35,811 bases of DNA, taken from NCBI GenBank assembly GCA_947455935.1, contig CANGPV010000013.1, positions 1 to 35,811 of the forward strand. The letters run 5' to 3'. Both the position numbers and the translations under genes were made by a program. The notes below the pieces were generated by a model. It did no database searches, was not told where the DNA came from, and saw nothing but the letters and a program-made list of their open reading frames with translations. The number at the start of each line of letters is the position of its first letter. The stretch's first letter is position 1. Positions 7,144-19,125 of the stretch are shown here, one piece after another. The DNA is from Comamonadaceae bacterium. Its GTDB lineage: Bacteria > Pseudomonadota > Gammaproteobacteria > Burkholderiales > Burkholderiaceae_C.

Positions 7144-8982
7144 GTGCATAAAGCAGTCAGGGGATTCACGCTCACGCTGGGCTTGCTCGCAGGTGTTGCG
7201 CAAGCGCAGCTGAATTACCGCATCCCTGAAATTCCCGAAGCAGCCAGCGGCTACCAAGCCAAACCGGGGTGGCAGCTCAAGCAACGCGGTGTAGCAGCCG
7301 CCAACCCTTTGGCCAGCGACGCGGGTTACCAAGTGCTGCAAGCCGGTGGTACGGCGGTGGACGCGGCCATCGCGGTGCAAATGGTGTTGACCTTGGTGGA
7401 ACCACAGTCCAGCGGCATCGGTGGAGGAGCCTTCTTGTTGCACCACAACAGCGAGCACGTGCAAGTCTTTGATGGACGCGAAACTGCGCCCTCGCAAGCC
7501 ACCGAACGTTTGTTCATGCTGGAAGACAAGCCCATGGCTTTCAACGATGCGGTGGTGGGTGGCCGCTCGGTGGGTGTGCCAGGCTTGTTGCGCATGTTGG
7601 CGAAAGCCCACGAGCAACATGGCTCCCTCCCTTGGGCGCAATTGTTTGAACCCGCGATCATCTTGGCTGAAGAGGGCTTCCCTTTAAGCCCCCGCTTGCA
7701 CACCTTGCTGAGCGCAGATGCCACTTTGAAGCGCGACCCACAAGCCGCGGCTTATTTCTTTCAAGCCGATGGCCAACCCTGGCCCGTCGGCCACCGCTTG
7801 CGCAACCCCGCGCTGGCCGCCATCTTCAAACGCGTAGCGGCCGAAGGCGCAGAGGCGTTTTACCAAGGTGACATCGCACATGCCATGGTGGATAAGGTAC
7901 AGCAGCACCCCGACAACCCTGGTCTACTCAGTTTGCAAGACCTGCGCGACTACCAAGCCTTGGAACGTGATGCTTTATGTTTCTCGCATGCCAGCACCTT
8001 GAGTCCCAGCAACCAAGTGCAGGTCTGCGGCGTGGGACCGCCCAGCTCGGGGCTGATCACCATGGGACAAATTCTGGGCATGCTCGCCACGGACAGCAGC
8101 AACCATCTCCCCCCTCCTGCATGGAGTGAACGCAACACTGTCGTGCCCAGCACCGCTTGGCTGCACAATTACAACGAAGCTGCGCGTTTGGCATTTGCAG
8201 ATCGTGCCCAATACATCGCAGACCCCGCATTTGTGGCCGCACCTGCGCTTGATTGGAGCGTCATGCTGGACACGGGGTATCTGCAATCAAGAGCTAACCA
8301 GATTGGCGACCGACGTATTCCACAGGTGAGCGCAGGCAACCCTGGGGGGAGCTTGCAAAGCTTGGCCCCCATGGCCGACCAAACCGAGTACGGTACCAGC
8401 CACATCAGCATCGTCGATGGCTTGGGCAATGCCTTGGCCATGACGACCACCATTGAAAGCGGTTTTGGTGCGAGATTGATGGTGAGTGTGGAAAATTTAC
8501 CTGGCGGTTTCTTGCTCAACAACGAATTGACCGATTTCAGCTTTGTGCCGCAAGACGACCAAGGACGTGCGATTGCCAACCGCGTGCAAGCAGGCAAACG
8601 TCCTCGCTCATCCATGAGCCCCACCTTGGTGTTTGCTGACAACGATACCCACGAACGCGGTGAATTGCTGGCCAGCTTGGGCAGCCCTGGCGGGGCGATG
8701 ATCATCCACTTCACGACCCAAACCCTGTGGGCCATGCTGCATTGGGAACTTGATGCCCAGCAAGCCATCAATATCCCGCATTCGGGCGTGGCAGGTGCCA
8801 ACACACCGTTGCTGCTGGAGTCAGGCCTCTTTCCTTTTGCCACGCTCTCCCATTTGCATGTGCTGGGCCACGCGGTCAAAGAAGTGGACATGCCCAGTGG
8901 CTTACAAGCTTTGCAACGTCAAGGGTCGGCATGGTGGGGTGCAGCAGACCCGCGCCGCGAGGGCGTGGTCGTCGGCGACTGA
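7144..8982 (+). CDS. ggt: Gamma-glutamyltransferase precursor
   Basis: A 612-residue secreted N-terminal-nucleophile enzyme that transfers or hydrolyses the gamma-glutamyl group of glutathione in the periplasm. It has a signal peptide with probable cleavage after AQA at 19-21, the conserved SSGIGGGAF segment at 89-97, and the processing/nucleophile Thr at T418 in EYGTSHISIVD, followed by the LLNNELTDFSF substrate-site motif. Self-cleavage would give large and small subunits. The start is a GTG directly after the dehydrogenase TAA; it gives a complete signal peptide. The stop is one base from the dnaG ATG. Confidence 0.92.
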   Translation: MHKAVRGFTLTLGLLAGVAQAQLNYRIPEIPEAASGYQAKPGWQLKQRGVAAANPLASDAGYQVLQAGGTAVDAAIAVQMVLTLVEPQSSGIGGGAFLLHHNSEHVQVFDGRETAPSQATERLFMLEDKPMAFNDAVVGGRSVGVPGLLRMLAKAHEQHGSLPWAQLFEPAIILAEEGFPLSPRLHTLLSADATLKRDPQAAAYFFQADGQPWPVGHRLRNPALAAIFKRVAAEGAEAFYQGDIAHAMVDKVQQHPDNPGLLSLQDLRDYQALERDALCFSHASTLSPSNQVQVCGVGPPSSGLITMGQILGMLATDSSNHLPPPAWSERNTVVPSTAWLHNYNEAARLAFADRAQYIADPAFVAAPALDWSVMLDTGYLQSRANQIGDRRIPQVSAGNPGGSLQSLAPMADQTEYGTSHISIVDGLGNALAMTTTIESGFGARLMVSVENLPGGFLLNNELTDFSFVPQDDQGRAIANRVQAGKRPRSSMSPTLVFADNDTHERGELLASLGSPGGAMIIHFTTQTLWAMLHWELDAQQAINIPHSGVAGANTPLLLESGLFPFATLSHLHVLGHAVKEVDMPSGLQALQRQGSAWWGAADPRREGVVVGD

Positions 8983-8983
8983 G

Positions 8984-10837
8984 ATGGCCATCCCCCAATC
9001 CTTTATACAAGAATTGCTCAACCGCACCGATGTGGTGGAGGTAGTGGGTCGCTATGTACAGCTGAAAAAGGGCGGCGCTAACTACATGGGCCTGTGCCCT
9101 TTTCACGGCGAAAAGTCGCCCTCTTTTTCGGTCAGTCCGACCAAACAATTTTTTCATTGCTTTGGTTGCGGCAAAAACGGCAACGCCATCGGCTTTTTGA
9201 TGGAGCATGGCGGCATGAGTTTCATCGAGGCAGTGAAAGACTTGGCCCAAAGCTATGGTCTTCAAGTCCCCGAGGACGACACTGACCCTGGCGAACGCCA
9301 ACGCGCCCAGCAACAACGCGAGCGTCAAGCCACCTTGAACGATGTGCTTGAGAAAGCTGGCGAGTCTTACCGCAAGCACCTCAAAACCAGTCCGCAAGCA
9401 GTGGCCTACCTCAAGGGTAGGGGCTTGTCGGGCGACATCGCCAAGCAATTTGGTTTGGGCTACGCACCCGACGGTTGGCGCAATTTGGCCAGCGTGTTTG
9501 CCGACTACCAAGACAGTTTGTTGGTCGAATCTGGTTTGGTCATTGCTAACGCGGAAGACGGCGCAGAGGAAAAGCGCTATGACCGTTTTCGCGACCGCAT
9601 CATGTTTCCCATCCGCAATGTCAAAGGTGAGTGCATAGGCTTTGGCGGTCGAGTGCTTGGCGACGGCACGCCCAAATACCTCAACTCCCCCGAAACACCG
9701 GTGTTCAGCAAAGGTCGCGAACTTTACGGCTTGTTTGAGGCCCGTCAAGCCTTGCGCGAAGCCGGCTATGTGCTGGTGACAGAGGGCTACATGGACGTGG
9801 TGGCTTTGGCGCAACTGGGCTTTCCCAACGCAGTGGCCACTTTAGGCACGGCTTGCACCACCGACCATGTGCAAAAACTGTTTCGCTTCACCGACTCGGT
9901 GGTCTTCAGTTTTGATGGTGACGCCGCTGGCAGACGTGCAGCTCGCAAAGCCTTGGATGGTGCCCTGCCCTTTGCCAGTGATACCCGCAATGTGAAGTTT
10001 TTGTTTTTGCCTGCCGAACACGACCCTGACAGTTTTGTGCGGGCCTATGGAGCTGACGCGTTTTCGCGCATGGTGTCGGATGCCACACCCTTGTCTCGTT
10101 TTGTGATGGAGGTGGCCCGTGAGGGTTGCGACCTCGACAGCGCAGAGGGCCGTGCTTTGCTTGCATCGCAAGCCAAACCGCTGTGGCTGGCCATGCCTGA
10201 AGGGGTGCTGAAAACCCAGTTGCTTAACGAATTTGCCCATGCGGTGGGCATTGGGCAGCATGAGCTACAACGCTTGTGGCTTACAGCACCAACACTTGGC
10301 AAATCGGGCTTAAGCAACGCAGCGCAACCCCAACGCAGCAACGCACCAAGTTCTTCAAACTGGTCACGTGGCAGCACCAAAAAACCTTCAGCCATGGTTA
10401 TGCCGCTACGAGGCAAAGCGCCGACACGGCGTGACCGTGCGCTGCAAATTTTGTTTACGGATATGCAGCAATGGGATGCATTGTCTGGCCACCAACACAG
10501 CTTGTTGCTGGAGATACCCTCCCCCTACGGCGACTTGATGGCGTGGCTGAACCAGCAGTGGTTAGAGAATGGCGTACAGCCGCTGGCAGCTTTGCGTGAG
10601 GGTTTGCGCGGCCATGCACACGAGGCTGTGGTGTCCAGGCTGATCGATGATGCGCCGCCCGACATTGATAGCGATGCAGGTGAGCTACAAAGCATCTTGG
10701 CCGCCTTGGAAATAGAACAACTTTCCACCACGATAGATGCACTGACCCAACGCATGGCCAGTGACCCCAGCGCCTATGAGCGCATCAAGCAATTGAATGC
10801 ACGTTTAGCCACCCTCAAAAACACCCGTCTGGTATAA
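8984..10837 (+). CDS. dnaG: DNA primase
   Basis: A 617-residue primase that makes RNA primers for replication forks with DnaB. The N-terminal zinc-binding domain shows C38, H41, C59 and C62 in CPFHGEKSPSF and FHCFGCGKNG. The TOPRIM core contains VLVTEGYMDVVAL and FSFDGDAAGRRAA. The C-terminal helicase-interaction part is present and the length is normal. The frame is open 78 codons upstream inside ggt, but MAIPQSFIQELL at 8984 is the family start. No clear Shine-Dalgarno sequence precedes it, and it begins one base after the ggt stop, so translation may rely on reinitiation. No rpsU precedes it here. Confidence 0.97.
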   Translation: MAIPQSFIQELLNRTDVVEVVGRYVQLKKGGANYMGLCPFHGEKSPSFSVSPTKQFFHCFGCGKNGNAIGFLMEHGGMSFIEAVKDLAQSYGLQVPEDDTDPGERQRAQQQRERQATLNDVLEKAGESYRKHLKTSPQAVAYLKGRGLSGDIAKQFGLGYAPDGWRNLASVFADYQDSLLVESGLVIANAEDGAEEKRYDRFRDRIMFPIRNVKGECIGFGGRVLGDGTPKYLNSPETPVFSKGRELYGLFEARQALREAGYVLVTEGYMDVVALAQLGFPNAVATLGTACTTDHVQKLFRFTDSVVFSFDGDAAGRRAARKALDGALPFASDTRNVKFLFLPAEHDPDSFVRAYGADAFSRMVSDATPLSRFVMEVAREGCDLDSAEGRALLASQAKPLWLAMPEGVLKTQLLNEFAHAVGIGQHELQRLWLTAPTLGKSGLSNAAQPQRSNAPSSSNWSRGSTKKPSAMVMPLRGKAPTRRDRALQILFTDMQQWDALSGHQHSLLLEIPSPYGDLMAWLNQQWLENGVQPLAALREGLRGHAHEAVVSRLIDDAPPDIDSDAGELQSILAALEIEQLSTTIDALTQRMASDPSAYERIKQLNARLATLKNTRLV

Positions 10838-10838
10838 T
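10830..10838 (+). promoter_or_regulatory. Extended -10 promoter overlapping the dnaG stop, for rpoD
   Basis: TGGTATAAT is a perfect TGnTATAAT extended -10 element, and its last bases include the dnaG TAA. No good -35 hexamer lies 16-18 bases upstream, as is common for extended -10 promoters. Transcription from here would give rpoD a leader of about 190 bases. Confidence 0.55.
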
Positions 10839-11034
10839 CCACAATTCTGAGTCAAGCGCGACAGCAACACCTCCGGGCCAGGCCAAACGTGACGTAAACC
10901 GCACAACCCGCCAACATCCGCAAGGGCTGCACACCAAATGATCGCCCTTCCAGCTTGCTTAGAACCCCCGCCACTGTCTTGTTTGCGTTTGTTGTACAAA
11001 CGCCGACACCCCTTTTGTTGTTCAAGGATTCGAC
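10838..11034 (+). other. dnaG-rpoD intergenic region with hairpin
   Basis: This 197-base gap has no credible small gene. It contains an 8-bp perfect inverted repeat, GCGTTTGT at 10985-10992 and ACAAACGC at 10996-11003, with a three-base centre. The repeat lies about 30 bases before the rpoD start codon. An AAGGA ribosome-binding site is at 11024-11028. The repeat could be an RNA hairpin or a protein-binding operator. Confidence 0.5.
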
Positions 11035-13368
11035 ATGCCAGCTAAAACCCCAGGCAAAAAAATGGTTGCCAAACCCCTTTCGAAGAAAGCCTCTCCTGTG
11101 TCGACCGCCAAAAAAACCCCTGCCAAACCCGTAGCCAAGCCCGCAGCCAAATCAGCTGCCAAGCCCGTCGCTAAAGCCACAGCAAAGCCTGTAGCCAAAG
11201 TTGCAGCAAAAGTTGCAGCCAAACCTGTGGCCAAAGCTGCACCAGCGAAAACACCTGTCAAAGCTGTGGCCAAAGCTGCTGCCAAATCTCCCGCCAAACC
11301 CAGCGCTGAAAAAGCCAAACCGCCCAAGGCCACTGGCAAGACTGCCGCCAAAGGTAAGCCCGCGAAAAAGCCTTTGGGTGAAGATGAGGATTTGGTCGAC
11401 TTAGAGGCCGAGTTTGCCGAAGAGGCTGTTGCCAGTGGCGAGAAAGTTAAGCCATTGCGCATGAAGATCAGCAAGGCCAAAGAACGTGCCTTGATGAAAG
11501 AGTTCGGCTTAGATGAAGCCGTGTTGTCCGAAGAAGATTTGGCCAAACGTCGCTCACGCTTGAAGACCTTGATCAAGCTGGGCAAAACCCGTGGTTACTT
11601 AACCCATGGCGAAATCTCTGACCATTTGCCCGACAAACTGGTTGACGCCGAGACCATGGAAGTGGTGATCACCATGTTGAACGACATGGGCGTGCAGGTG
11701 TACGAACAAACCCCTGACGCTGAAACCTTGCTCATCACCAACACCGGCCCCACGGTAGCCAGTGAGGAAGAGGCTGAGGAAGAAGCCGAAGCCGCACTCT
11801 CTACCGTAGACAGTGAATTTGGCCGTACCACCGACCCCGTGCGCATGTACATGCGTGAAATGGGCACCGTGGAATTGCTGACCCGTGAAGGTGAGATTGA
11901 AATTGCCAAGCGCATTGAAGGCGGCTTGATGGCGATGATGGAAGCCATCAGCGCTTCCCCCGCCACAGTGGCTGAAATATTGCGCATGGCCGAAGAAATT
12001 CGCGAGGGCAAGGTGGTCATCTCCACCATTGTTGACGGCTTCAGCAATGCCAACGAGGCGGACGACTACGTGGCCGAAGAAGACTTTGACGAGTTCGACG
12101 ACAGCGACGACGACGATGGCAAAGGCGGCTCTAAAGCACTGACCAAGAAACTGGAAGAACTCAAGACCGAGGCCCTGACCCGTTTTGACCGAGTCAAAAT
12201 CTTATTTGAAAAAATGCGCAAAGCCTTTGACAAAGAAGGCTATGGCTCACCCGCCTATCTGAAGATTCAAAAATCCATCAGCGAAGAGTTGATGACGGTT
12301 CGATTCACCGCTCGCACCATTGAAAAATTGTGTGATCTGGTGCGTGGTCAAGTCGACGACGTTCGCAAGAAAGAGCGTGAATTGCGTCGCATCATCGTTG
12401 ACCGCTGCGGTATGCCACAAGACATGTTCATCAAGGAATTCCCTGCGAATCTGTTGAACCTGAAATGGGTGGAAAAACAGTCCGCTGCGGCCAAGCCTTG
12501 GTCGGTCACCATGACCCGTAACATTCCTGCCATCCAAGAGTTGCAGCAAAAGTTGACAGATGTGCAAACCCGTGTGGTCGTGCCACTGGCCGAACTCAAG
12601 GACATCAACAAGCGCATGAACGAAGGCGAACGCGCTTCGCGTAATGCCAAAAAAGAAATGATCGAAGCCAACTTGCGCTTGGTTATCTCGATTGCCAAAA
12701 AATACACCAACCGTGGCTTGCAGTTCTTGGACTTGATCCAAGAGGGCAACATCGGTTTGATGAAAGCTGTAGACAAATTTGAATACCGTCGCGGCTACAA
12801 GTTTTCAACCTATGCCACTTGGTGGATTCGCCAGGCCATCACCCGCTCCATTGCCGATCAGGCCCGCACCATTCGCATTCCTGTGCACATGATCGAGACC
12901 ATCAACAAGATGAACCGTATCAGCCGCCAACACTTGCAAGAGTTTGGCTTTGAACCCGATGCTTCTGTCTTGGCCGAAAAAATGGAGATGCCCGAAGACA
13001 AGATTCGCAAGATCATGAAGATTGCCAAAGAGCCTATCTCCATGGAAACGCCGATTGGCGATGATGACGATTCACACTTGGGTGACTTCATTGAAGACGG
13101 CGCCAATACCGCGCCGCTGGAAGCCGCCATGCAAGCCGGTTTGCGTGATGTGGTCAAAGAAATTTTGGATGGCCTCACACCCCGCGAAGCCAAGGTGCTA
13201 CGTATGCGCTTTGGTATTGAGATGGACAACGACCACACCTTGGAAGAGGTCGGCAAGCAGTTTGATGTGACGCGGGAACGTATCCGTCAAATTGAAGCTA
13301 AGGCTTTGCGCAAACTCAAGCATCCCAGCCGCTCTGACAAACTGCGCAGTTTCATCGACACTTTATGA
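11035..13368 (+). CDS. rpoD: RNA polymerase primary sigma factor (sigma-70)
   Basis: A 777-residue housekeeping sigma factor. After the start comes a Lys/Ala/Pro-rich tract at about residues 18-110, built from short KPVAKAAAK-like units, then region 1.1, an Asp-rich patch near 347-362 in the non-conserved region, and the conserved core. Region 2 with [13 protein letters not shown] lies near 592, and the region 4 helix-turn-helix [19 protein letters not shown] near 744-762. The tract makes it longer than the 613-residue E. coli protein. It is preceded by its own candidate promoter and AAGGA site, and its TGA overlaps the next ATG. Confidence 0.97.
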   Translation: MPAKTPGKKMVAKPLSKKASPVSTAKKTPAKPVAKPAAKSAAKPVAKATAKPVAKVAAKVAAKPVAKAAPAKTPVKAVAKAAAKSPAKPSAEKAKPPKATGKTAAKGKPAKKPLGEDEDLVDLEAEFAEEAVASGEKVKPLRMKISKAKERALMKEFGLDEAVLSEEDLAKRRSRLKTLIKLGKTRGYLTHGEISDHLPDKLVDAETMEVVITMLNDMGVQVYEQTPDAETLLITNTGPTVASEEEAEEEAEAALSTVDSEFGRTTDPVRMYMREMGTVELLTREGEIEIAKRIEGGLMAMMEAISASPATVAEILRMAEEIREGKVVISTIVDGFSNANEADDYVAEEDFDEFDDSDDDDGKGGSKALTKKLEELKTEALTRFDRVKILFEKMRKAFDKEGYGSPAYLKIQKSISEELMTVRFTARTIEKLCDLVRGQVDDVRKKERELRRIIVDRCGMPQDMFIKEFPANLLNLKWVEKQSAAAKPWSVTMTRNIPAIQELQQKLTDVQTRVVVPLAELKDINKRMNEGERASRNAKKEMIEANLRLVISIAKKYTNRGLQFLDLIQEGNIGLMKAVDKFEYRRGYKFSTYATWWIRQAITRSIADQARTIRIPVHMIETINKMNRISRQHLQEFGFEPDASVLAEKMEMPEDKIRKIMKIAKEPISMETPIGDDDDSHLGDFIEDGANTAPLEAAMQAGLRDVVKEILDGLTPREAKVLRMRFGIEMDNDHTLEEVGKQFDVTRERIRQIEAKALRKLKHPSRSDKLRSFIDTL

Positions 13369-14252
13369 CCGAAGCCAATAACCGACGTGGCGTGATCGCC
13401 ATGTCGGTGGGCATGGTCAGCTTTGTGTTGAATGATTCGCTGGTCAAGTTCGTCAGCGCCAGTTTGCCCCCTGCTCAGCTGATTTTTTTACGCGGTCTCT
13501 TGGCCATGCTGGGTTTGTTGGCGCTTTGCATTTACATGGGTGTATTTCAACATCCTGCGTCGGCATTTCAATCTTTGCGCCACCGATGGGTGTTGGTGCG
13601 TTCGGGTTTAGACGGTTTGGCAAGTTTGATCTACCTCACGGCCATGTTCCACATGCCCTTGGCCAACGCCACCGCCATCAACATGGCAACACCTTTGCTG
13701 ATCGCCCTGCTCTCAGGTCTGCTACTGGGTGTGAGGGTCAGTGTCAGGCATTGGCTGATCATCGCCATCGGTTTTGCAGGCGTGTTGCTGGTGGTGCAAC
13801 CCCAAGCGGATGGTTTTAACCAGTGGGCATGGGTATGCTTGGGTGGCACGTTGCTGCATGCACTGCGTGACGTGAGCATGCGTTTTGTCCCATCACACAT
13901 ACCTTCGCTCATTGTGACCGTGTGCACCGCCACTTCTGCCACCCTCATGGCAGGTCTGTGGTGTTTATGGCAAGACTGGGTGCCCCTCACCCTCACCTCA
14001 TGGGCGTGTTTAGGGGGGGCGGCCATGCTGCTGAGCACGGGTTATTTTTTGCTGATCCAAAGCACCCGCAGCGCCGACCTGACGGTGGTTGCTCCCTTTC
14101 GCTATGTGGGCTTGCTGACCGCCGTGGTCATGGGTTTTGTCGTGTGGGGCGATATTCCCAACGCTGTGGCATGGTGCGGCATGGTCTTGCTGGTCGGCGC
14201 AGGGCTGATGATGTTGCGAAGCCAAACTTCGGTTGCAAACCCCAGCGCTTAA
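13365..14252 (+). CDS. DMT/EamA family membrane transporter
   Basis: A 295-residue inner-membrane protein with about ten transmembrane helices arranged as two EamA repeats, the usual architecture of drug/metabolite exporters such as RhaT or YdcZ relatives. The N-terminal repeat begins with [20 protein letters not shown], and the second starts near residue 145. Substrate is unknown. Its ATG overlaps the rpoD stop by four bases, so it may be co-expressed with the sigma factor. Its stop overlaps the converging aldo/keto reductase stop, leaving no room for a terminator between them. Confidence 0.85.
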   Translation: MTEANNRRGVIAMSVGMVSFVLNDSLVKFVSASLPPAQLIFLRGLLAMLGLLALCIYMGVFQHPASAFQSLRHRWVLVRSGLDGLASLIYLTAMFHMPLANATAINMATPLLIALLSGLLLGVRVSVRHWLIIAIGFAGVLLVVQPQADGFNQWAWVCLGGTLLHALRDVSMRFVPSHIPSLIVTVCTATSATLMAGLWCLWQDWVPLTLTSWACLGGAAMLLSTGYFLLIQSTRSADLTVVAPFRYVGLLTAVVMGFVVWGDIPNAVAWCGMVLLVGAGLMMLRSQTSVANPSA

Positions 14253-15255
14253 GAGCCAAAAACTTCTGTGTCGACTTCGCTGCTGGCCTGTTCGTTGTAA
14301 CGGTTACCACGCACATTGTGTTGGTTGATGGCGTTATCTAGACGGTGCAACACATCGCTGGACAAGCTGACCTTCAACGCACCCATATTGTCTTTCAGAT
14401 GCGCAATGCTGGAGGTGCCTGGAATGGTCACAATGTGCGGCGCTTGGTGCAGCACCCAAGCTAAGGCCAGTTGGGCAGGCGTACAACCCACTTCATGGGC
14501 AATGTCTGTGTACGCTTTCAACAGTTGCACATTGTGGGGATAGTTCTGCGCATTAAAACGTGGTGAACTGTGACGCCAGTCGGTGGGGATCAAACCGCTG
14601 GTGTCCTTGAGGTCAGCGCATAAAAATTTTCGCGCCAAAGGACTGAAGGAAACAAAAGCCACACCCAAGTCTTTACAGGCTTGCAGAACCGATATTTCGG
14701 GGTTGCGCGTCCACAATGAATATTCGGTTTGCAAAGCTGCGATGGGGTGTTCGGCATGGGCTTTGCGCAGGGTGGCAGAGGACACTTCAGACAAGCCAAT
14801 GCTTCGAATCTTGCCCGCACGCACCAAATCAGCCAATGCACCCACGCTTTCTTCAATAGGTACTTGTTTGTCCCAACGGTGCAGGTAATACAGATCAATC
14901 ACATCGGTGTTCAAGCTGCGCAGACTGATATCACAGGTGGCCTTGAGTGTCTCGGGTCGACCATCAATGACACGCACTTTTTTGCCGTCACCTTTGAGAT
15001 CTACGCCATGCAAACCGCATTTGCTGGCCAAGGTGAAGCGACTGCGATGCTTGGATAGCACTTTGCCAATGATGCGTTCGCTCTCGCCAAACCCATAGAG
15101 GGCCGCTGTGTCAAAAAAATCCACACCCGCGTCCAAAGCAGTGAGCAGCAAACGCTCGGCATCCTCGAATGCAGGGGGTGGCCCATACACAGGGCAAATA
15201 TTCATACACCCCAGACCAATGGGGTTGACTTGAAAAGGTCCTACTTGACGTTGGT

Positions 15256-15259
<4 letters not shown>
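14249..15259 (-). CDS. Aldo/keto reductase
   Basis: A 336-residue NADPH-dependent TIM-barrel reductase. The AKR catalytic tetrad is present: D50 and Y55 in FFDTAALYGFGE, K80 in ASKCG, and H127 in LYYLHRWD. It is the last gene of the long minus-strand catabolic run, and its ATG overlaps the ligC stop by four bases. Coupling to the protocatechuate genes suggests it reduces an aromatic aldehyde or a pathway semialdehyde, but this is inferred from position only. Confidence 0.87.
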
Positions 15260-17500
<2,241 letters not shown>

Positions 17501-17506
17501 AAATCA

Positions 17507-18433
17507 TTACTCCTCAGACCAATACAAACGCATGGGGTTATCTACCAACAGCTTGCGCTGCAACTCAGGCGTGACAGCAATATGGGGAATGAAGTCAACC
17601 AGCAAGCCATCATCGGGCATATGGTCCTTCAAGTTGGGATGCGGCCAATCAGTTCCCCACAGCACGCGGTCAGGGAAAGTTTCCACCACCTGCCGGGCAA
17701 AGGGGACCACATCTTGGTAAGCCTGTTGCTCGCCGCCCAAAGCTTGAGGGCCGCTGACACTCAAACGCTCGGGGCAAGACACCTTACTCCACACATTCTC
17801 ATGCTGTTGCATGAACTGCATGAACAAGCTGAACTCGGGTCCGTCCAAAGGGTGTTTCACATTGGGCCTTCCCATGTGATCCACCACCACCGTGGTGGGT
17901 AGTGCGGTGAAGAAGTCCCACAGCTCGGGTAAATCCACCGCTTCAAAATAAATCACCACATGCCAACCCCAGGCTTTGATGCGGTGAGCAATCTCCATCA
18001 GCTCGTCTTTGGGTGTGAAGTCCACCAAGCGTTTGACAAAGTTAAAACGCACCCCACGCACACCTGCGTCGTGCATAGTCTGAAGCTCTTGGTCGGTGAC
18101 ACTGCGTTTAACAGTGGCCACACCACGCGCCCTGCCCTGTGCGTGTAACAAGGCATCCACCATGGCGCTGTTGTCTGCGCCGTGGCAAGTGGCTTGCACA
18201 ATCACATTCTTGTCAAAACCCAAATGGTCACGTAATGCAAACAACTGGTCTTTGGACGCGTCGCAAGGCGTGTATTTACGCTCAGGCGCATAAGGAAAAG
18301 ATTCGCCTGGACCAAACACATGGCAGTGCGCATCCACCGCACCGGCAGGCACCACAAACCGAGGTTTGGCGGGGCCGTCATACCAGTCTAGCCAGCCTTG
18401 GGTTTTGGTGAAGTCACCAGAGGTGGGTTTCAT
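17507..18433 (-). CDS. ligI: 2-pyrone-4,6-dicarboxylate hydrolase
   Basis: A 308-residue amidohydrolase-superfamily lactonase that opens 2-pyrone-4,6-dicarboxylate to 4-oxalomesaconate. It does not require a divalent metal in the characterised Sphingobium enzyme. Active-site residues follow the family: H36 and H38 in DAHCHVFGPG, H186 in VVVDHMGRP, and D262 in WGTDWPHPN. It is encoded between ligK and ligA, four and six bases apart, as expected for the pmd order of Comamonas. Confidence 0.94.
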   Translation of the reverse strand: MKPTSGDFTKTQGWLDWYDGPAKPRFVVPAGAVDAHCHVFGPGESFPYAPERKYTPCDASKDQLFALRDHLGFDKNVIVQATCHGADNSAMVDALLHAQGRARGVATVKRSVTDQELQTMHDAGVRGVRFNFVKRLVDFTPKDELMEIAHRIKAWGWHVVIYFEAVDLPELWDFFTALPTTVVVDHMGRPNVKHPLDGPEFSLFMQFMQQHENVWSKVSCPERLSVSGPQALGGEQQAYQDVVPFARQVVETFPDRVLWGTDWPHPNLKDHMPDDGLLVDFIPHIAVTPELQRKLLVDNPMRLYWSEE

Positions 18434-18437
18434 GTGT

Positions 18438-19124
18438 TCAATCGATGTATTTCAAACCGGCTTTGGCCAAAGGCTCACGCATGTTGTACATGTCCAGTCC
18501 CAACACGCCCGCAGCCAACTTGGCACGTTTGTCACCTTCATTGGCTTCGCGTGCAGCTGCGGCATCTGCCACTTGCTGCGCGATGCCGGCGGGTACCACC
18601 ACCACACCATCGTCATCGGCAACGATGGCGTCGCCCGGGTTGACAGCAGCGCCTGCACACACGATGGGCACGTTGACTGAACCCACCGTGGCTTTGATGG
18701 TGCCTTTGGCACTGATGGCACGGCTCCACACGGGAAACCCCATTTGCGTGAGTTCTGCCACATCACGCACACCTGCGTCAATGATGAGCGCTCTTGCACC
18801 TCTTGCCATGAACGAGGTGGCCAATAAATCGCCAAAGTAACCATCGGTACAGGGTGCAGTGATAGCCGCCACCACCATATCGCCTTCTTGGATTTGCTCA
18901 GCCACCACATGCATCATCCAGTTGTCCCCTGGGTGCAGCAACACCGTGACAGCACTGCCTGACACTCTTGCACCTGCATAAATAGGGCGCATGATGGTGT
19001 GCATCAAACCCAGCCTGCCCATGGCTTCATGGACGGTGGCAACACCGTATAAACCTAACTGCTCAACCGCACCTCGGTCGGCGCGTTGGATATGGCGTTT
19101 AACTGTACCAAGGGGGTAATGCAT
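18438..19124 (-). CDS. ligK: 4-carboxy-4-hydroxy-2-oxoadipate aldolase
   Basis: A 228-residue RraA-like class II aldolase that splits 4-carboxy-4-hydroxy-2-oxoadipate into pyruvate and oxaloacetate, the final step of the pathway; relatives also decarboxylate oxaloacetate. The substrate/metal motifs GDLLATS at 98-104 and DAGVRD with R120 and D121 are intact. Unlike RraA proper it carries the longer C-terminus of the aldolase group, ending in [14 protein letters not shown]. It is one base from ligJ and four from ligI. Confidence 0.93.
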   Translation of the reverse strand: MHYPLGTVKRHIQRADRGAVEQLGLYGVATVHEAMGRLGLMHTIMRPIYAGARVSGSAVTVLLHPGDNWMMHVVAEQIQEGDMVVAAITAPCTDGYFGDLLATSFMARGARALIIDAGVRDVAELTQMGFPVWSRAISAKGTIKATVGSVNVPIVCAGAAVNPGDAIVADDDGVVVVPAGIAQQVADAAAAREANEGDKRAKLAAGVLGLDMYNMREPLAKAGLKYID

Positions 19125-19125
19125 A

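Noticed and set aside
8750-8983. Upstream extension of dnaG by 78 codons
   Set aside because: It lies in the 3' end of ggt in another frame and bears no primase similarity.
8876-9814. Open frame of 312 codons on the minus strand opposite dnaG
   Set aside because: dnaG zinc and TOPRIM motifs on the plus strand are decisive; the antisense product looks random.
11050-11370. Repetitive DNA at the rpoD start as a possible tandem or CRISPR-like array
   Set aside because: The repetition is of Lys/Ala/Pro codons with no fixed DNA unit or spacers, inside an intact reading frame.
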